A stretch of 64,000 nucleotides of DNA from Pantoea sp. Eser. Lineage in GTDB: Bacteria; Pseudomonadota; Gammaproteobacteria; Enterobacterales; Enterobacteriaceae. Below are positions 43,458 to 53,271 of this stretch, piece after piece. Location: the NCBI GenBank assembly GCA_009830035.1, contig SZZY01000002.1:124001-188000 (forward strand), given 5' to 3'. The notes under the pieces were generated by a model that did no database searches, had not been told where the DNA came from, and saw only the letters and a program-made list of their open reading frames with translations. Position 1 is the stretch's first letter, and each line of letters opens with the position of its first letter. Both the position numbers and the translations under genes were made by a program.

Positions 43458-44567
43458 TTACTGCGCCTCGCCCAGCGCATAAAAGAGACGGCTGTTCCAG
43501 TTACCGATCGCCACCGACTGAATCAGGTCAAACAGAGCATCGGCTGACCAGCCTGCCTCCGCCAGCGGTTGCAGATGCGCGGCACTGAATCGCTCCGGCG
43601 CACGGGTCAGCTGGGCGGCCAGCGCGATAATCTGTCGCTGAGTCTCAGGTACTTCCGCCTCATCCGCGCCCTCAATTAACGCGTCGACGCCCGACAGTTG
43701 CTGGAAAGCCCAGCGACTGCCGAGAATGCGTGCGGCGGTCGCTTCGGCCAGCGGTTGTCCGTCAGAGAGCTGCTGACGCAGCATCACCCAGCCATACAAC
43801 ACCGGAGCATCATGCGCCAGCAACCACACCGCATCCTGCATGCCGGCTAGCGCCGCCTGGCTGCGGGTCACCGCCGCCAGCTGTTCGGCACTGGCGTAGC
43901 GCAGCTCCAGCGGTTTCAGCGCCGGACGCCAGGCAGCCGGTTTACCAAAGCCAGCCGCCTCCGCATCCGGCGGCGGCGTGGTGCCGGGCAACCAGCGTAC
44001 CGGCTGAGCCTGCAGCGCCTGCAGTCCGGCGACCACTCGCGCCTGATAGCTGACAAAGCCGATCAGCTGATTGAGCGTCACGATGTCCGGCTCGGTCAGT
44101 CCTGCCGCATCAAGCGCGGTAATCGCACTGGCGGTGATCAGCTCAGGCTGCATCGCCAGCTGACGGGCATACTGGGTAATCTGGGTCAGGCGGTTATTGC
44201 TCTCACGGGATGAATCCGGCCCCGGCAGGGGATTGAGGCGCGCTGAATAGTGATTACACAGGCGCTGGACGCCCGCAACCTGGGCGACGGTCAAAGCTGT
44301 ACTCAGGCGATCGTAAAGGGTCAGCGTGTGGGTCAGCGACGTCACAACGCGGTCAGGGAACAGCAGCTGGGCCAGATCGCGCGCCGCCAGTAAGGCGGGC
44401 TGGTTAGCGCGTAACAGTGACGGCAGCTGATCGTTAACACATCCCAGCAGAAAACGGTCATCGATATCGGCGGCTTCAGGTACCAGCGGAGCGGCCTGCG
44501 AGGTACGTGGACTGGTCTGGCTCTCGTAAAACCAGTGGTTATGGCCCGGATAGCGGCGTTGTTCCAT
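43458..44567 (-). CDS. CMD-domain protein (carboxymuconolactone decarboxylase fold)
   Basis: About 369 residues with no frame lesions. There are two related helical modules: a middle one around TALDAAGLTEPDIVTLNQL and a C-terminal one around LAEAGWSADALFDLIQ, both CMD/AhpD-like. The AhpD cysteine pair (CxxC) is absent, so peroxidase activity of the AhpD type is unlikely. I chose ATG at 44567 (MEQRRYPGHNHWFYE); a start at 44600 is possible. It lies next to the LysR remnant, convergent. Substrate unknown. Confidence 0.65.
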   Translation of the reverse strand: MEQRRYPGHNHWFYESQTSPRTSQAAPLVPEAADIDDRFLLGCVNDQLPSLLRANQPALLAARDLAQLLFPDRVVTSLTHTLTLYDRLSTALTVAQVAGVQRLCNHYSARLNPLPGPDSSRESNNRLTQITQYARQLAMQPELITASAITALDAAGLTEPDIVTLNQLIGFVSYQARVVAGLQALQAQPVRWLPGTTPPPDAEAAGFGKPAAWRPALKPLELRYASAEQLAAVTRSQAALAGMQDAVWLLAHDAPVLYGWVMLRQQLSDGQPLAEATAARILGSRWAFQQLSGVDALIEGADEAEVPETQRQIIALAAQLTRAPERFSAAHLQPLAEAGWSADALFDLIQSVAIGNWNSRLFYALGEAQ

Positions 44568-44748
44568 GATCAATCCTTTTGCAAAATTCTGGTTCGGCAT
44601 GCAGGCGGCAGAATCTGAAAAAATGCATAAACCGAAGGGCAGACGTATCGTCGCCGAAGGCCAGGCCTGGGCAAAAGAATGATCGGTGATAATTAATAGC
44701 GTTACGGTATAACGACAGGAAAATCAGTCGGGAAGAGGCGAGAGGTAG

Positions 44749-44778
44749 GAAAGAGAAGGGCGAGTCAGACTCGCCCCT
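44749..44778 (-). terminator. fabI terminator
   Basis: On the minus strand GGGCGAGTC-TGACTCGCCC is followed by a T/C-rich tail, just past the fabI stop. Confidence 0.75.
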
Positions 44779-44784
44779 AAGAAC

Positions 44785-45573
44785 TTATTTCAGTTCCAGT
44801 TCATTCATTGCCGCGATGCTGAAGCCGCCATCAACGTGAACGATTTCACCGGTGATGCCGCCCGCCAGATCGGAGCAAAGGAACGCGGCTGAGTTGCCGA
44901 CGTTTTCGATGGTGACGGTACGACGAATCGGGGTAACCGCTTCGCAGTGTGCCAGCATCTTACGGAAATCTTTAATGCCTGATGCCGCCAGTGTACGGAT
45001 TGGACCGGCAGAAACGGCGTTCACACGGACGCCTTCCGGACCCATCGCATTGGCCATATAACGCACGTTGGCTTCCAGCGACGCTTTCGCCAGACCCATC
45101 ACGTTATAGTTCGGGATGGCGCGCTCAGCACCAAGGTAAGACAGGGTCAGCAGCGCAGAGTGTGGATTCAGCATCGCACGGCACTCTTTGGCCATCGCAA
45201 CGAAGCTGTATGCACTGATGTCATGCGCGATTTTAAAGCCTTCGCGGGTTACGGCATTCACATAATCACCATCCAGCTGGTCGCCAGGGGCGAAGCCGAT
45301 GGAGTGAACGAAACCGTCAAATTTCGGCCAAGTTTTTGCCAGTTCAGTGAACAGGGATTTGATGCTCTCATCTTCGGCCACGTCACATGGCAAAACGATG
45401 TCTGAACTCAAATCTTTAGCAAACTCTTCCACACGACCTTTTAATTTGTCGTTCTGGTAGGTGAAAGCCAGTTCTGCGCCCTGTTTGTGCATCGCCTGTG
45501 CAATACCGTAGGCGATGGAAAGTTTACTGGCAACGCCAGTAATCAGAATGCGCTTACCGGAAAGAAAACCCAT
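44785..45573 (-). CDS. fabI: Enoyl-ACP reductase FabI
   Basis: 262 residues, the E. coli length. NADH-dependent SDR that performs the last step of each fatty-acid elongation cycle. [21 protein letters not shown] binds the cofactor; the catalytic Tyr and Lys lie in [20 protein letters not shown]. Start set at [10 protein letters not shown] (45573); the frame is open upstream. Intact. It is the anchor between the broken accessory region and the sap operon. Confidence 0.97.
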   Translation of the reverse strand: MGFLSGKRILITGVASKLSIAYGIAQAMHKQGAELAFTYQNDKLKGRVEEFAKDLSSDIVLPCDVAEDESIKSLFTELAKTWPKFDGFVHSIGFAPGDQLDGDYVNAVTREGFKIAHDISAYSFVAMAKECRAMLNPHSALLTLSYLGAERAIPNYNVMGLAKASLEANVRYMANAMGPEGVRVNAVSAGPIRTLAASGIKDFRKMLAHCEAVTPIRRTVTIENVGNSAAFLCSDLAGGITGEIVHVDGGFSIAAMNELELK

Positions 45574-45715
45574 AGCTGTAGTCCTTATGGTCATTGTAGT
45601 TGGCGGCCGCATTGTTTAAAAAGTAGGCGACCGACGTTGATCGACGTGCGGATTCTAGCACGTCTGTCAGAGATCAGGTAAATCAGCCCGCAATTTCCAG
45701 GATATACAGCAATAA

Positions 45716-46292
45716 TCAGTGCTCACGCCGCCAGGCTTCGGCGGTTAACGCCTCACCAAAGTGGCTGCTGATCAACCGTCGGGTCAGATCGTGCAGCGGG
45801 GAGGCCAGTACATCGGCGGTGCCGCCACGCTCCACCACTTCGCCCTGATGCATCACCAGCACCTGATCGCTGATGTGCTTCATCAATACCCAGATGCTGG
45901 GTGACATATATGTAGGCGATGCCGTGTTTCTCCTGCAGCTCCAGCATCAGATTAACCAGCTGGGAGCGCATGGTCATGTCGAGTGAGGCCAGCGCCTCAT
46001 CCGCCACAATCACTTTCGGTTGCAGGATCAGCGCACGCGCCAGGCCCAGACGCTGTTTCTGGCCGGGTGCCAGCATATGCGGATAATAGCCTGCGTGATC
46101 GCGTAATAGCCCCACCTGACGCAGCGTGGCGATAATGAGTTTTTCGCGCGCCTCTGCCGGGAGATCGGTATTGAGCCGCAGCGGAAAATCGAGAATCTGA
46201 CTGACCCGCTGACGCGGATTAAGCGACGTCGAAGGATCCTGAAAAATCATCCGGATACGCTGACTGCGATAGCCGTAATCGCCAAAGCTAAA
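45716..46292 (-). pseudogene. sapF: SapF ABC-transporter ATPase, N-terminally truncated
   Basis: The Walker A half is missing; sequence begins at [26 protein letters not shown], fused to sapD at about 46292. MLAPGQKQRLGLARAL (ABC signature) and VIVADEALASLDM (Walker B) are present. One extra G near 45890 breaks the frame after VTQHLGI; the last part MKHISDQVLVMHQGEVVERGG to EALTAEAWRREH is in another frame. A second ATPase with SapD in the SapABCDF importer. Non-functional. Confidence 0.88.
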
Positions 46293-46929
46293 TCGTGACT
46301 GATCAGCAGAATAGTGGTGTTGTTATTCTGATTGAGACGACTCAGCAGACGGAAAATCTGCGCCTGAGTGGTCGGCTCATCGGCAATCAGCAGACGCGGC
46401 TGATTCGCCAGCGCGATGGCGATCATCACTTTCTGGCATTCACCTTCAGTCAGCTCATAAGGAAAGCTGCGCATGATATCTTTGTGATCTTTGATGCCGA
46501 CGCGATGCAGCAGCTCAATGGCGCGGGTTTTGCGCCAGAACCAGAGCGCTTCAGCCACGGGCCTTTATAGGTCCAGCGTGGGATCGCCTGCATCAGCTGA
46601 CGGCTAATACTTTCTGACGGATCGAGACAGGACTGCGGCTCCTGAAAAATCATCGAGACGTTATGGCCGATAATGCGGCGGCGCTCGCGGGGTGACAGGC
46701 GCTGCAGATCGACATCATCAAAAACCATCCGGTCGGCGGTCACGCGCCAGTTATCTTTGGTCACGCCGCAAATCGCTTTTGCCACCAAGCTTTTGCCCGA
46801 ACCTGACTCACCCACCAGGCCACGAACTTCGCCTTCGCTCAGGGTCAGATTAACGCGATCGACCGCTTTGACCGGCCCTTCGGCAGTCATAAATTCAATG
46901 GTGAGATTACGAATATCGAGTAACGGCAT
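46292..46929 (-). pseudogene. sapD: SapD ABC-transporter ATPase, frameshifted and C-terminally truncated
   Basis: [18 protein letters not shown] with Walker [13 protein letters not shown] and Q-loop [11 protein letters not shown]. One lost base near 46549 breaks the frame after the YKGPW block. The next frame reads [18 protein letters not shown] to [16 protein letters not shown], where six residues (NSMEPT in E. coli) are missing between two DEPT-like repeats. The C-terminal third is lost at SHDL, joined to sapF. Non-functional. Confidence 0.88.
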
Positions 46930-47632
46930 CTATTCCACTCCCGCTTCGACGGCGCGACGGAGGCCGTCACCGAGCAGGTTAACAATTAACACGCTGACCA
47001 TCAGCGCCACGCCAGGCAGCATTACCGTCCACGGCGCGACGACATAGATCAGTTCAAGTGAATCACCCAGCATCGCACCCCATTCAGGCGAGGGCAGCTG
47101 TGCGCCCAGGTCGAGAAAGCCCAGCGCGGCAATGTCCAGAATAGCCATCGACAGGGCGCGGGTAATTTCACTGATTAATAATGGCAGAACGTTGGGCAGA
47201 ATGGCGTAGCGCAGGATATTGCTGCTGCTGGCACCGTCCAGTCGCGCCGCGACTACATACTCTTTCTCCAGTTCATCATGCACCGCGCTGTAAATCTCGC
47301 GCACCAGCCGCGGCATCAATGCCAGCCAGACCGCCAGCAGCGCGTGCTCCAGTCTGGGCCCGAGAAACGCTACCACGATGATTGCCAGCAGCAGTGACGG
47401 AATCGAGAGCAGCGTATCCAGCACGTGATTCATCACCGCCGATCGCACGCCGTGGGTCATGCCGGCCAGAATACCCAGCACCAGCGCCCAGAATGTGGCA
47501 AACAGCGTCACCAGGATCGCTGAACCGACCGTCGGACCGGCACCGCTCAGCAGGCGGCTCAGCACATCGCGGCCAAGATCGTCGGTGCCGAGTCGGCAGG
47601 CGTTTTTCGGCGTAGGTATTATCGGAGGGCAT
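46930..47632 (-). pseudogene. sapC: SapC permease, N-terminal deletion
   Basis: Begins [11 protein letters not shown] at 47632, then a deletion of about 65 codons and a shift lead into [23 protein letters not shown]. From there the permease is intact to the end ([13 protein letters not shown]), with the conserved inner-membrane permease loop [18 protein letters not shown]. The two parts are in different frames, so the full product is not made. The stop falls next to the sapD start. Confidence 0.85.
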
Positions 47633-48579
47633 ACCATTCCTTATGTTTCAACGGATTCATCGCTGCGCCAATCACGTCGGAGATGACGTTGACCAGAATC
47701 ACCAGTCCACCAATCACCATCACGCCGGCCGAGATTGCCGCATAATCCTGCTGGCGAATGGCATTGATCAACCAGCGGCCAAGACCAGGCCAGTTGAAGA
47801 CCATTTCAGTGATCATCGTCAGCGTCAGCATGGTTGAAAATTGCAGGCCAAGACGCGGAATCACCGGCGGTAAGGCGTTATGCAGTACGTGACGTCGGAT
47901 CACCGTCAGCTGTGACAGTCCGCGGGTCGCGGCGGCTTTAACATAATTTTTTTCCATCACCTCGCTGGTGCTGTTGCGCAGCAGGCGGATCACTTCGGTA
48001 GTCGGTGCCATCGCCAGTACCAGCACCGGCAAAATCAGATGATTCAGGACTCTGATAATCATCTCGTGACGTTACGGTGAGCGGCTGAGCCAGGCATCAA
48101 TCAGCGCGAAGCCTGATACGTTCTGTACCGGATAGAGCAGATCGTGCCGCCCCGATACCGGCAGCCAGCCAAGCGTCAGCGAGAAAAACAGCGTGAGCAA
48201 CAGGGCCAGCCAGAAAATCGGTGCTGAAAAAGCCGATCAGCGCCAGCGCACTGATGGTCTTATCCTGCCATTTATTGCGCATCACCCCGGCGCAGATGCC
48301 GAGTGGAATACCCACCAGCAGTGCAAACACAAAGGCCAGAATGCACAGCTCCATGGTGGCGGGAAAAACTTCGCGCAGCTGCAGGCCAATTTCCTGACCG
48401 TTGGTGCTGGAGACGCCGAAATCAAACTGCAGCATCCCTTTGAACCAGAACCACCAGGCGTCAGACAGGGCCGTGCCTTCCAGCGGCGCGTTGGGGGTGA
48501 AGTGGCTGAGGCTGAAGCTGACCAGCGACAGCAAAAACAGCGTAATCAGCAGCAGGCGGCGCAAAATATAGATGATCAC
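47619..48579 (-). pseudogene. sapB: SapB permease, frameshift and nonsense
   Basis: It starts [17 protein letters not shown] at 48579. Near 48225 the frame shifts after LIGFF; the next frame reads [20 protein letters not shown] to DAWLSRSP, where TAA stops it (48075 region). The same frame resumes [18 protein letters not shown] and goes to [11 protein letters not shown] at 47619. The ends match E. coli SapB well. It overlaps the sapC start by 14 bases, as expected. Non-functional. Confidence 0.88.
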
Positions 48580-50196
48580 TTACTTTTCCTCACCCTCTTC
48601 ACGATAAACCCCGGCAAACGAGGCGTTGCCAAACGGACTCAGCACCAGCCCTTTAATGTCATGGCTAAACGCCTGCAGACGCAGCGACGATGCCAGCGGC
48701 AAGACCGGCAGCTCCTGAGCCAGAATCTGCTGCGCTTTGTCGTAACTGTCGATGCGTCCCGACAGTTGCTGTGTTAACAGAGCATTCTGCAACGTTTCAT
48801 CAAAGGCCGGCGAGCACCAGTGCGCATAGTTGGTCTGGGAACGGATCGCCGCGCAGCTGAGCAGCGGACGGAAGAAGCTGTCCGGATCGTTGCTGTCGGT
48901 TGCCCAGCCCGCCAGGGTCAGGTCGTGATTCATCGACATCAGCTGCGCCTCTTGAAAACGTCCCTCGACCGGCACAATGGTCAGGCGAATGCCCACCTGC
49001 GCCAGATCGGCCCGCAATAACTCGGCGGTTTTAAGCGGGCTGGGGTTCCACGACTGCGAGGCCGACGGTACCACCAGCCGCAGATGCAGGTCGGTCAGGC
49101 CGAGTGCTTCCAGCGCGGCGCGAAACTTTTTAGGATCGTACTCGGTCACCCGGGCATCACTGTCATAAGCCCGGGAGGCGCGCGGTAATATCGAGGCCGC
49201 GGTTTCGGCCGTGCCGTAATAAATCGACTCCATCAGTCGCTCATTATTGATCGCCAGCGCATGCCGGACTTCGGGTCGATCGAGCGGCGGCTTGCGGGTG
49301 TTGAACGCCAGATAGGCGATATTCATCCCGGGGCGCAGCGTCATTCGCAGGCGCGGGTCATCGCGCAGAATACTGAGCTGACTGACGGCCGGATAGGCCA
49401 GCACGTCGCACTCGCCGGTCAGCAGTTTCGACAAACGGCCTGTGCCGCCCGCGCCCAAATCGATCACCGCCTGCTGCAGACGTGGCACGCCTTTCCAGTA
49501 ATGCGGATTGCGCGCCAGGCGAATGTACTGGCCAGTGCGATATTCACTCAGCTGGTAAGGGCCGGTCCCCACCGGCTGGCGATCCATCTCTTCCTGGCGG
49601 CCCTGCGCCGTCAGCTGATCGGCATACTCTTTAGACAGCACCGGCGCATAGTGGGTCGCCATGTGCCAGAGGAAGGAGGCGTCCGGACTGTTCAGCCGGA
49701 ACTCAACCGTATTGTTATCCAGCTTTTTCACGCTCTGCACTGAATCGGCAAACTGCAGGCTATCGAAGTAGGGATGGTTTCCGCCGTTGACGTTATGCTA
49801 GGGATGATGGCGATCGAACATCCGGGCGAAGCTGAACACCACATCATCCGCGTTCAGAGTACGTGTCGGTTTGAACTGGTTGGTCTGCTGGAACTGCACG
49901 CCGCTGCGCAGGTCAAAACGATAGGTCGCGCCATTGTCACGCACCTCCCAGCTGGCGGCCAGATCGGGCTTCAGACGGTAAGTGTAGGGATCGACATCCA
50001 GCAGGCGATTGTACAGTTGCGCCGCCAGGGTATCGACGGTTAACCCACTGCTGACCATTTGAGGATTGAAGGTGTTCAGCGTGCCGCTGACGCAATAGAC
50101 AAAGCCGGTCTGACGAATATCACCGGCGGGGGCCGACCACGCAGGCGAACTCAACACGCTGAGGCTGAACAACAGCGAACATATTAGTTTTGACAT
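48580..50196 (-). pseudogene. sapA: SapA peptide-binding protein, nonsense at codon 133
   Basis: SapA is the periplasmic substrate-binding protein of the Sap system, linked to resistance against antimicrobial peptides and, in E. coli, to putrescine export by SapBCDF. Signal peptide MSKLICSLLFSLSVLSSPAWS starts at 50196. A TAG at 49798-49800 replaces a Trp codon in the DRHHP-W-HNVNGGNHPY segment; the frame then stays open to the stop at 48580. This is the only lesion in sapA. Full length, apart from the stop, matches about 540 residues. Confidence 0.9.
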
Positions 50197-50324
50197 AGAA
50201 CTCAACGATCTTGAGGCATTAGACGGAGTGTATCGCAAAGCGGGCGTTGTCCCAAAATCTGCAACGCTGCCCGGCCTTATATTCATTCAGCCTGCGGCAG
50301 AAAAAACGTACAGAGAGTGTAGTA

Positions 50325-50621
50325 ATGAGAAATATTCTCAATTATCGCTTTATAGATGATAATAAGAATGATTATTATTCATCTGCACTTCGACGGTGGC
50401 TCTACCGAAAAAGAGCACGACATTGCTCACATTGCTTCCAGCATTGTTGCCCGCCTGATGGTGGGCTTTTTTTGCCTGAAATTGTCAGCACGCCAGCGGA
50501 TAGCTGGCCGGGCAGTCGCCTGAGACGGCAGGAATACACCCATGATGAATTACGCCTGATGCATGCTGAGGGCGTACGGTGCACGCTCGATATCTGGGAA
50601 CTTGAGGGACTTATTTCATGA
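50325..50621 (+). CDS. Unrecognised small ORF upstream of phage gene Q
   Basis: 98 codons starting MRNILNYRFIDDNKNDYYSS, with two Cys pairs (HCSHCF and CC) and a plausibly coding end, RLRRQEYTHDELRLMHAEG...IWELEGLIS. Its TGA overlaps the ATG of the Q remnant (ATGA), suggesting a phage transcription unit. Part of a second frame (MIIIIHLHFDGG...) also looks protein-like, so a frameshift is possible. I do not know the family. Confidence 0.35.
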   Translation: MRNILNYRFIDDNKNDYYSSALRRWLYRKRARHCSHCFQHCCPPDGGLFLPEIVSTPADSWPGSRLRRQEYTHDELRLMHAEGVRCTLDIWELEGLIS

Positions 50622-51292
50622 GGGCGCATGATCTGGAGTAAGCACGCACCGAAGTGAGGTGTGCACTGGTCGATTACCCAGGGAAAACAAAAGGCCAACT
50701 GGAGGCATTCAGCGAAAATCCTTCGGCTGAAAAAAACGCCTGTTGAGAAAACCCATTCACACTGTCGAGCTGGATGATGGAAAGGGGGCAAAAGAAAAGT
50801 CAAAGCGGAGAATACCGCTGTTTACGCTTTAGAAATTCACAGCAGGCGCAGACCAATGCCGCCTATAGGTAATGAGGTTTTCGCTGCGTCACTGTGGCGG
50901 CGCGCTGTTAATCAGCTACCAGAGCATGAACAGGCCTGGCTTACGATATTGCCAAGGATATGATCTAGATTTTCGCCATCAGATCACCCTGTGCAGATAC
51001 GTCTGAAGTGAATTTCAATCCGTTTACCTCCAGCGTTAATTAGGAAAACGCAGAGGCGGCTTTCATCGCTCGTTTGGGTCGAAGTGCAGGAGATTGCATG
51101 TTCGCAGTCGAACAGCGCATTTAAGAAGTATGCCGATGCGTTACTGGCGTCAAGGCTGGGCGTATCGCGTTCAACCTAGTCCCGAATCTATTTTCCGCAC
51201 TGGGAAGCGTTGAAAGCGCTCGTTCGGGGGTTGGATGAAAGGGCGCTCAATGGTGCCCTGGAAAATACATCATCGCCTGGATGACTGACTAA
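50618..51292 (+). pseudogene. Phage antitermination protein Q, degraded copy
   Basis: Successive frames read ARTEVRCALVDYPGKTKG, VFAASLWRRAVNQLPEHEQ, GYDLDFRHQITLCRYV, RLSSLVWVEVQEIACSQ and LLASRLGVSRST-SRIYFPHW. This is the order seen in phage/prophage antitermination protein Q of the enteric type with a YGYDLDFRHQ core. At least three frameshifts and several stops are present, including TGA after RYV and TAG after SRST, both at Trp positions in relatives. Q normally extends late phage transcription. It is non-functional, but places this island in a phage context. Confidence 0.75.
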
Positions 51293-51356
51293 GAGATTAT
51301 AGGAAAATCAAATTACTGGCCGGATCAAAGTTAATGATCATGATATTAATGAAAAG

Positions 51357-51387
51357 TTGAGGTCACTCAAACCTTCATATGTATAAT
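51357..51387 (+). promoter_or_regulatory. Putative promoter for the immunity gene
   Basis: TTGAGG and TATAAT, 19 bases apart, lie 70 bases upstream of the immunity-gene ATG. The spacing is longer than ideal. The region also follows gene Q, where a late promoter would sit in a phage. Confidence 0.4.
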
Positions 51388-51456
51388 GGGAGCAGTGCTT
51401 GAATTTAGGCTTGCACATTCAAACGTAAAAATATTGCTTTCCTGGAGGTAAAGACG

Positions 51457-51774
51457 ATGAAAGTTAAATACTACATGATCAATTTACTTTTTGGAGTGGT
51501 TGGTGTTTTAGCGCTCGGAACAGGATGGTATGAAAACCCAAGTGATCCAAAAAAAACAGCTCTGGATGGCTTTTGCAGTTGTTTCCTGGTTGGCTTTTCC
51601 CTTTGCAAAGTTTGCTGTTGAGAGCATTGCTTTAAAATTTACTGAAGAAAGTTTCTGGCATCGGTTTTTTTAAGGATGACATCGGAAAGAATGGTTTGGT
51701 AGCAATCTATTGGGCATTTTGTTTCTTTTTTGCGATACCTCTCTCATTGATATCGATCCCGTTTTTGAAAAAAA
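51457..51774 (+). pseudogene. Colicin E1-type immunity protein, frameshifted
   Basis: The start MKVKYYMINLLFGVVGVLALG fits pore-forming colicin immunity proteins of the E1 type: small inner-membrane proteins with three hydrophobic helices that block the channel from the inside. The reading breaks in an eight-A run (51549-51556) and again in a seven-T run (51667-51673). With one A and one T removed, it continues LWMAFAVVSWLAFPFAKFAV, then FFKDDIGKNGLVAIYWAF, and ends FLKKS. It is convergent with the colicin, as in E1. Both lesions are homopolymers, so error cannot be excluded. Confidence 0.72.
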
Positions 51775-51813
51775 GCTGAAGAATCTCCAGCCTTTTATAA
51801 CGCTTTCGGGAAT

Positions 51814-52922
51814 TTAAATTCCTAAACGTCCATTGATTGTTTCCATAAGTTGCTCATTAACCAGCGACCCAACTAATGCCATTATCAAAGCAAAACCTAT
51901 GATACCTAATGGCAAACCAAACATAGCCGAGAAGGCAAATGCAGTAACTGCGGTGGCAACCCTTCCAGCAGTAAGCGCTTCGATTTTGACTAATCCAGGA
52001 CGCCAGTTATCGGTCTCAAAACCTTTTTTAACTTCTTGGAAAACACCATATGCGTCAGTTGCTTTACCGTAATACCCAAAAGCCTTGCTCATTTTAGAAA
52101 GCTGAGAGGCCATTCGAGCCATATCTACTGAATTTAATGCATTAACGATTGCAGCTCTATCTGCTGCGCTGAATTTCGCCCCTAAATATGAACGATATCG
52201 TTCATAAGCAGCCAGAGCCTCGTCAACATTCCGGATGGTTTTCCCCTTGGCTTGTTCTGCAAGCTCCTGAGCAAGTGATGCTGCCTGCTGTCCGTATTTT
52301 CGTGTAAGTTCGCTTTAGAAGTCAGCTACAAGTTTAATGCCATCTTGCAGATCTACAGCTTCCTGAGCTTTTTGCTGGCGAGAATAGTTAATTGATGCCA
52401 GCTCTTGCTGTGCTTTCAGGGTATCCTGCTTTGCTTTATAGATGCGGTTGCCACTTTGACCGCTATGCACTAAGTTGTAGTTTTTGCGAATAGTCTCTTT
52501 AAGTTGTTTGATTCGCGCTTCGGATTGATCTCTTGTGTAACCTGGCCCAGGTCCCTGTAATGGGGCGTCTTTTTTCATGCCACCATTATTGCCAGGCGCT
52601 GATAGGGGCCAAGGTCCTCGCCGTTAGCATCATCTGTTCCTACAGGGAACTGGCCAACAACATTGCCATAATCATCTACGATATAACCAAAATATAAACC
52701 TGGCTGCATGCCGTTGGCCTTCGCTGCATCATTTCCAACGGTTTTTGTAATTATCGAATAAGATTGAATTTGAGGCTTATTATTACCACCAGCACCAGCA
52801 CCAGCACCTGAGTTATCGCTGTTCCTGGCATTGCCCGTGCTACCACCGCCTGGTGCAGGGCCACCCCTCTCTGAACTCCAGTCTGTTCCGTCACCCGCAG
52901 CACCATAATTGAATCCTGCCAT
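51814..52922 (-). pseudogene. Pore-forming colicin with A-type N-terminus and E1-type pore, nonsense and frameshift
   Basis: ATG at 52922 follows AAGGAG. The N-terminus MAGFNYGAAGDGTDWSSERG is very close to colicin A (MPGFNYGGKGDGTGWSSERG), whose DGTGWSSE is a TolB-binding box, followed by a Gly/Asn-rich tract. The first frame ends at 52575; one-base shift near 52605 leads to PWPLSAPGNNGGMKKDAPLQG. A basic, coiled segment (about 52350-52550) precedes TAA at 52315-52317. The same frame then gives the pore domain: TIRNVDEALAAYERYRSYLG, FSAADRAAIVNAL, TDNWRPGLVKIEALTAGR and the hydrophobic hairpin AVTAFAFSAMFGLPLGIIGF. About 370 codons in all, smaller than most colicins. No long receptor-binding coiled coil is seen. 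Confidence 0.82.
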
Positions 52923-53271
52923 ATAAAGCTCCTTTTAGAAAAAATCCAGTCGCATACAGAAAATTAATGAAATCATCTATATGAATAAATTCAAGTTTAT
53001 TAGTGGCATGTTAAACCAACAACTTTGAGTTAAAACGCTATTAGAACTAGCCTAACCATGCAAACTATATTTTGTGTTTTTGCGATGTTTACGATTTTTT
53101 TCATGTAGTAAATGATTATTCAATAGATATCTAATAAGTACCTAAAGTATACTGATTTCTTAATGTGGTCGAGCATGAAATTTACCCGAAAGATTTAACT
53201 TACAAATAACCTTATATCTGAATTTATTGGTGATGGTTTGAGAGTTATCCCTTAGGCATTTCAATAGTACT
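52923..53271. other. AT-rich spacer upstream of the colicin gene
   Basis: No gene is seen. It holds the colicin upstream region. CTGTATGCGACTGGAT at about 52944-52959 (minus strand) keeps only the left CTG of a LexA box, so SOS control is not demonstrated. The rest is AT-rich and unassigned. Confidence 0.4.

Noticed and set aside
44580..44682. Plus-strand reading FGMQAAESEKMHKPKGRRIVAEGQ upstream of the CMD gene
   Set aside because: It ends in a stop and might be the tail of a lost gene, but overlaps the CMD gene's 5' region and has no recognised family.
52944..52959. LexA box upstream of the colicin gene
   Set aside because: CTGT is followed by GGAT rather than ACAG at the required spacing; only half a site is seen.
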